Positions 63,304 to 64,000 of a DNA stretch of 64,000 nucleotides are shown piece by piece; within the stretch, counting starts at the first letter, position 1, and each line of letters opens with the position of its first letter. Under the pieces are notes generated by a model, which did no database searches, was not told the origin of the DNA, and saw only the letters and a program-made list of their open reading frames with translations. Made by a program: the position numbers and the translations under genes. Origin of the DNA: Ceratobasidium sp. AG-K (taxonomy: Eukaryota > Basidiomycota > Agaricomycetes > Cantharellales > Ceratobasidiaceae); assembly GCA_037039685.1 (NCBI GenBank), contig JAWNGF010000003.1, forward strand, positions 3,880,571 to 3,944,570, written 5' to 3'.

Positions 63304-63672
63304 TCAGGCCAACTGACTAGCATTCATACGCACGGAGCTTTCGTGGGCCAACCACCTTTGTGCCAAGGGGTGGCATGACGATAGTAATGCTTGGTTGTAG
63401 CTGGGATTGGTAGGATGCGAGTGAAAAAAACGAAAAAAAACAAACCAAAGTGTCACCAGCTGCCATTTTTTATACGTAAGTCCAGGAACGTTTCAAATCA
63501 TACCCAAACATAACAATCACATACTAATAGTGGCGCATATATACACTCTCAACAAGCTCGACATAGTGGAAAGAATCAACTACGTGCGCTTGCAACAAAT
63601 TCCAAGTTCATGGGGTTTCATCATCGTGACGACGCTCTCTCCGGACTCTGGCAGACTTGCGAGGGCCAGCAG
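63304..63672. other. Spacer between integrase-like gene and right repeat
   Basis: No gene seen. Contains a run 'GAAAAAAACGAAAAAAAAC' near 63422-63442 and the probable promoter of the integrase-like gene. Confidence 0.45.
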
Positions 63673-64000
63673 ATGCGCACGAGTCATTGCGAGTGAATTC
63701 AGCCCGAGCTCACGAGTTCCGACGCGTGCTTATGAGTACTCAGGAGTCCGGCGCAAAACTCCTTGTCATTGTGGGCGCTTGAGAGCCCTACCCAGCAGTG
63801 TGTAGTAGAAGTTATATTTGTGTTATATACATATCTGCCTGTTCACAAGCAGGGCTCCCTAAACATATTCAACAATGCAAACACAAACGGCTTCAACAAG
63901 CGAGGAGGTGTCCGGGGCTGTGGGGCTAGACAGGGTCTCGCCGGGCGGAGATTAGGATCTTCCGACTAGTGTCACACTAGTGCGCCACTAGTGGATGCAT
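63673..64000 (-). repeat. Right inverted terminal repeat
   Basis: Reverse complement of 39302-39627 with scattered substitutions and small indels. It ends at the last base of the window with CCACTAGTGGATGCAT. Whether the repeat continues outside is unknown. Confidence 0.85.

Larger units (their letters stand above)
39302..64000. mobile_element. 24.7-kb region bounded by long inverted repeats
   Basis: The first about 327 bases and the last about 328 bases of this region are inverted copies of each other, at roughly 85-90 % by eye. Each end shows the palindrome ATGCAT followed inward by CCACTAGTGG and two more CACTAG units. The region contains several transposon-type genes (TET-like oxygenase, Plavaka transposase, integrase-like DDE) and a captured Ca2+-ATPase pseudogene. 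The left end interrupts a WD40 gene. The right flank is not in the window, so a target duplication cannot be tested. Alternatives are two independent inverted copies of a short element or several nested elements. Confidence 0.55.

Noticed and set aside
39302..64000. The terminal repeats as LTRs
   Set aside because: They are inverted, not direct, lack TG...CA ends and have no PBS or purine tract next to them.

Overview
This window looks like repeat-dense DNA from a filamentous basidiomycete. The evidence is short GT-AG introns, Tf1/Tf2-like chromodomain Ty3/gypsy elements, a STAND-type WD40 protein with the C-terminal cap common in Agaricomycetes, a Plavaka (CACTA) transposase, a DUF6532 protein, a TET-like dioxygenase and an alpha-kinase-like gene. 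A Rhizoctonia/Ceratobasidiaceae-type genome would fit, but I hold that placement only loosely. Host genes appear to be a minority, and some of them are broken by, or caught inside, mobile DNA.

Region 1 (1-4276) is the 5' two thirds of a minus-strand Ty3/gypsy element, A1, cut by the window edge and damaged by one stop and one frameshift. Region 2 (5964-35539) is a Russian-doll nest. An older plus-strand element, host element B, has 486-bp LTRs and an AATGT target duplication. It carries three later insertions: A2 (6279-13509, plus strand, TSD CCCCA) in its 5' LTR, A4 (16235-23455, minus, TSD ATACG) in its pol, and E5 (23561-31409, minus, TSD CTAGA) about 100 bp further along pol. Removing the three insertions leaves a 7.26-kb element. 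A1, A2, A4 and B are one family; E5 is a second, diverged family.

Both families share the same unusual layout. A 12-nt self-complementary primer site lies 2 nt after the 5' LTR. Gag is followed by a -1 frameshift signal (slippery heptamer, 5-nt spacer, 8-bp stem-loop) leading into an ATG-less Pol. A third ORF overlaps the 3' end of Pol in another frame. The primer pairing and the frameshift hairpin differ in sequence between the families but keep their pairing, which argues for function.

Region 3 (37097-39301) is a WD40-repeat gene whose 5' end stops exactly at an inverted repeat. Region 4 (39302-64000) is 24.7 kb bounded by inverted repeats of about 327 bp. From left to right it holds a TET/JBP-like 2OG-Fe(II) oxygenase gene, diverged low-complexity repeats, a degenerate proline-rich gene, an alpha-kinase-like gene, a DUF6532 protein with an about 51-unit Glu-Gly repeat divergently paired with a Plavaka transposase, a Ca2+-ATPase pseudogene lacking its phosphorylation site, and an integrase-like DDE gene. 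This may be one giant composite element or several nested ones; the right flank that would settle it is outside the window.
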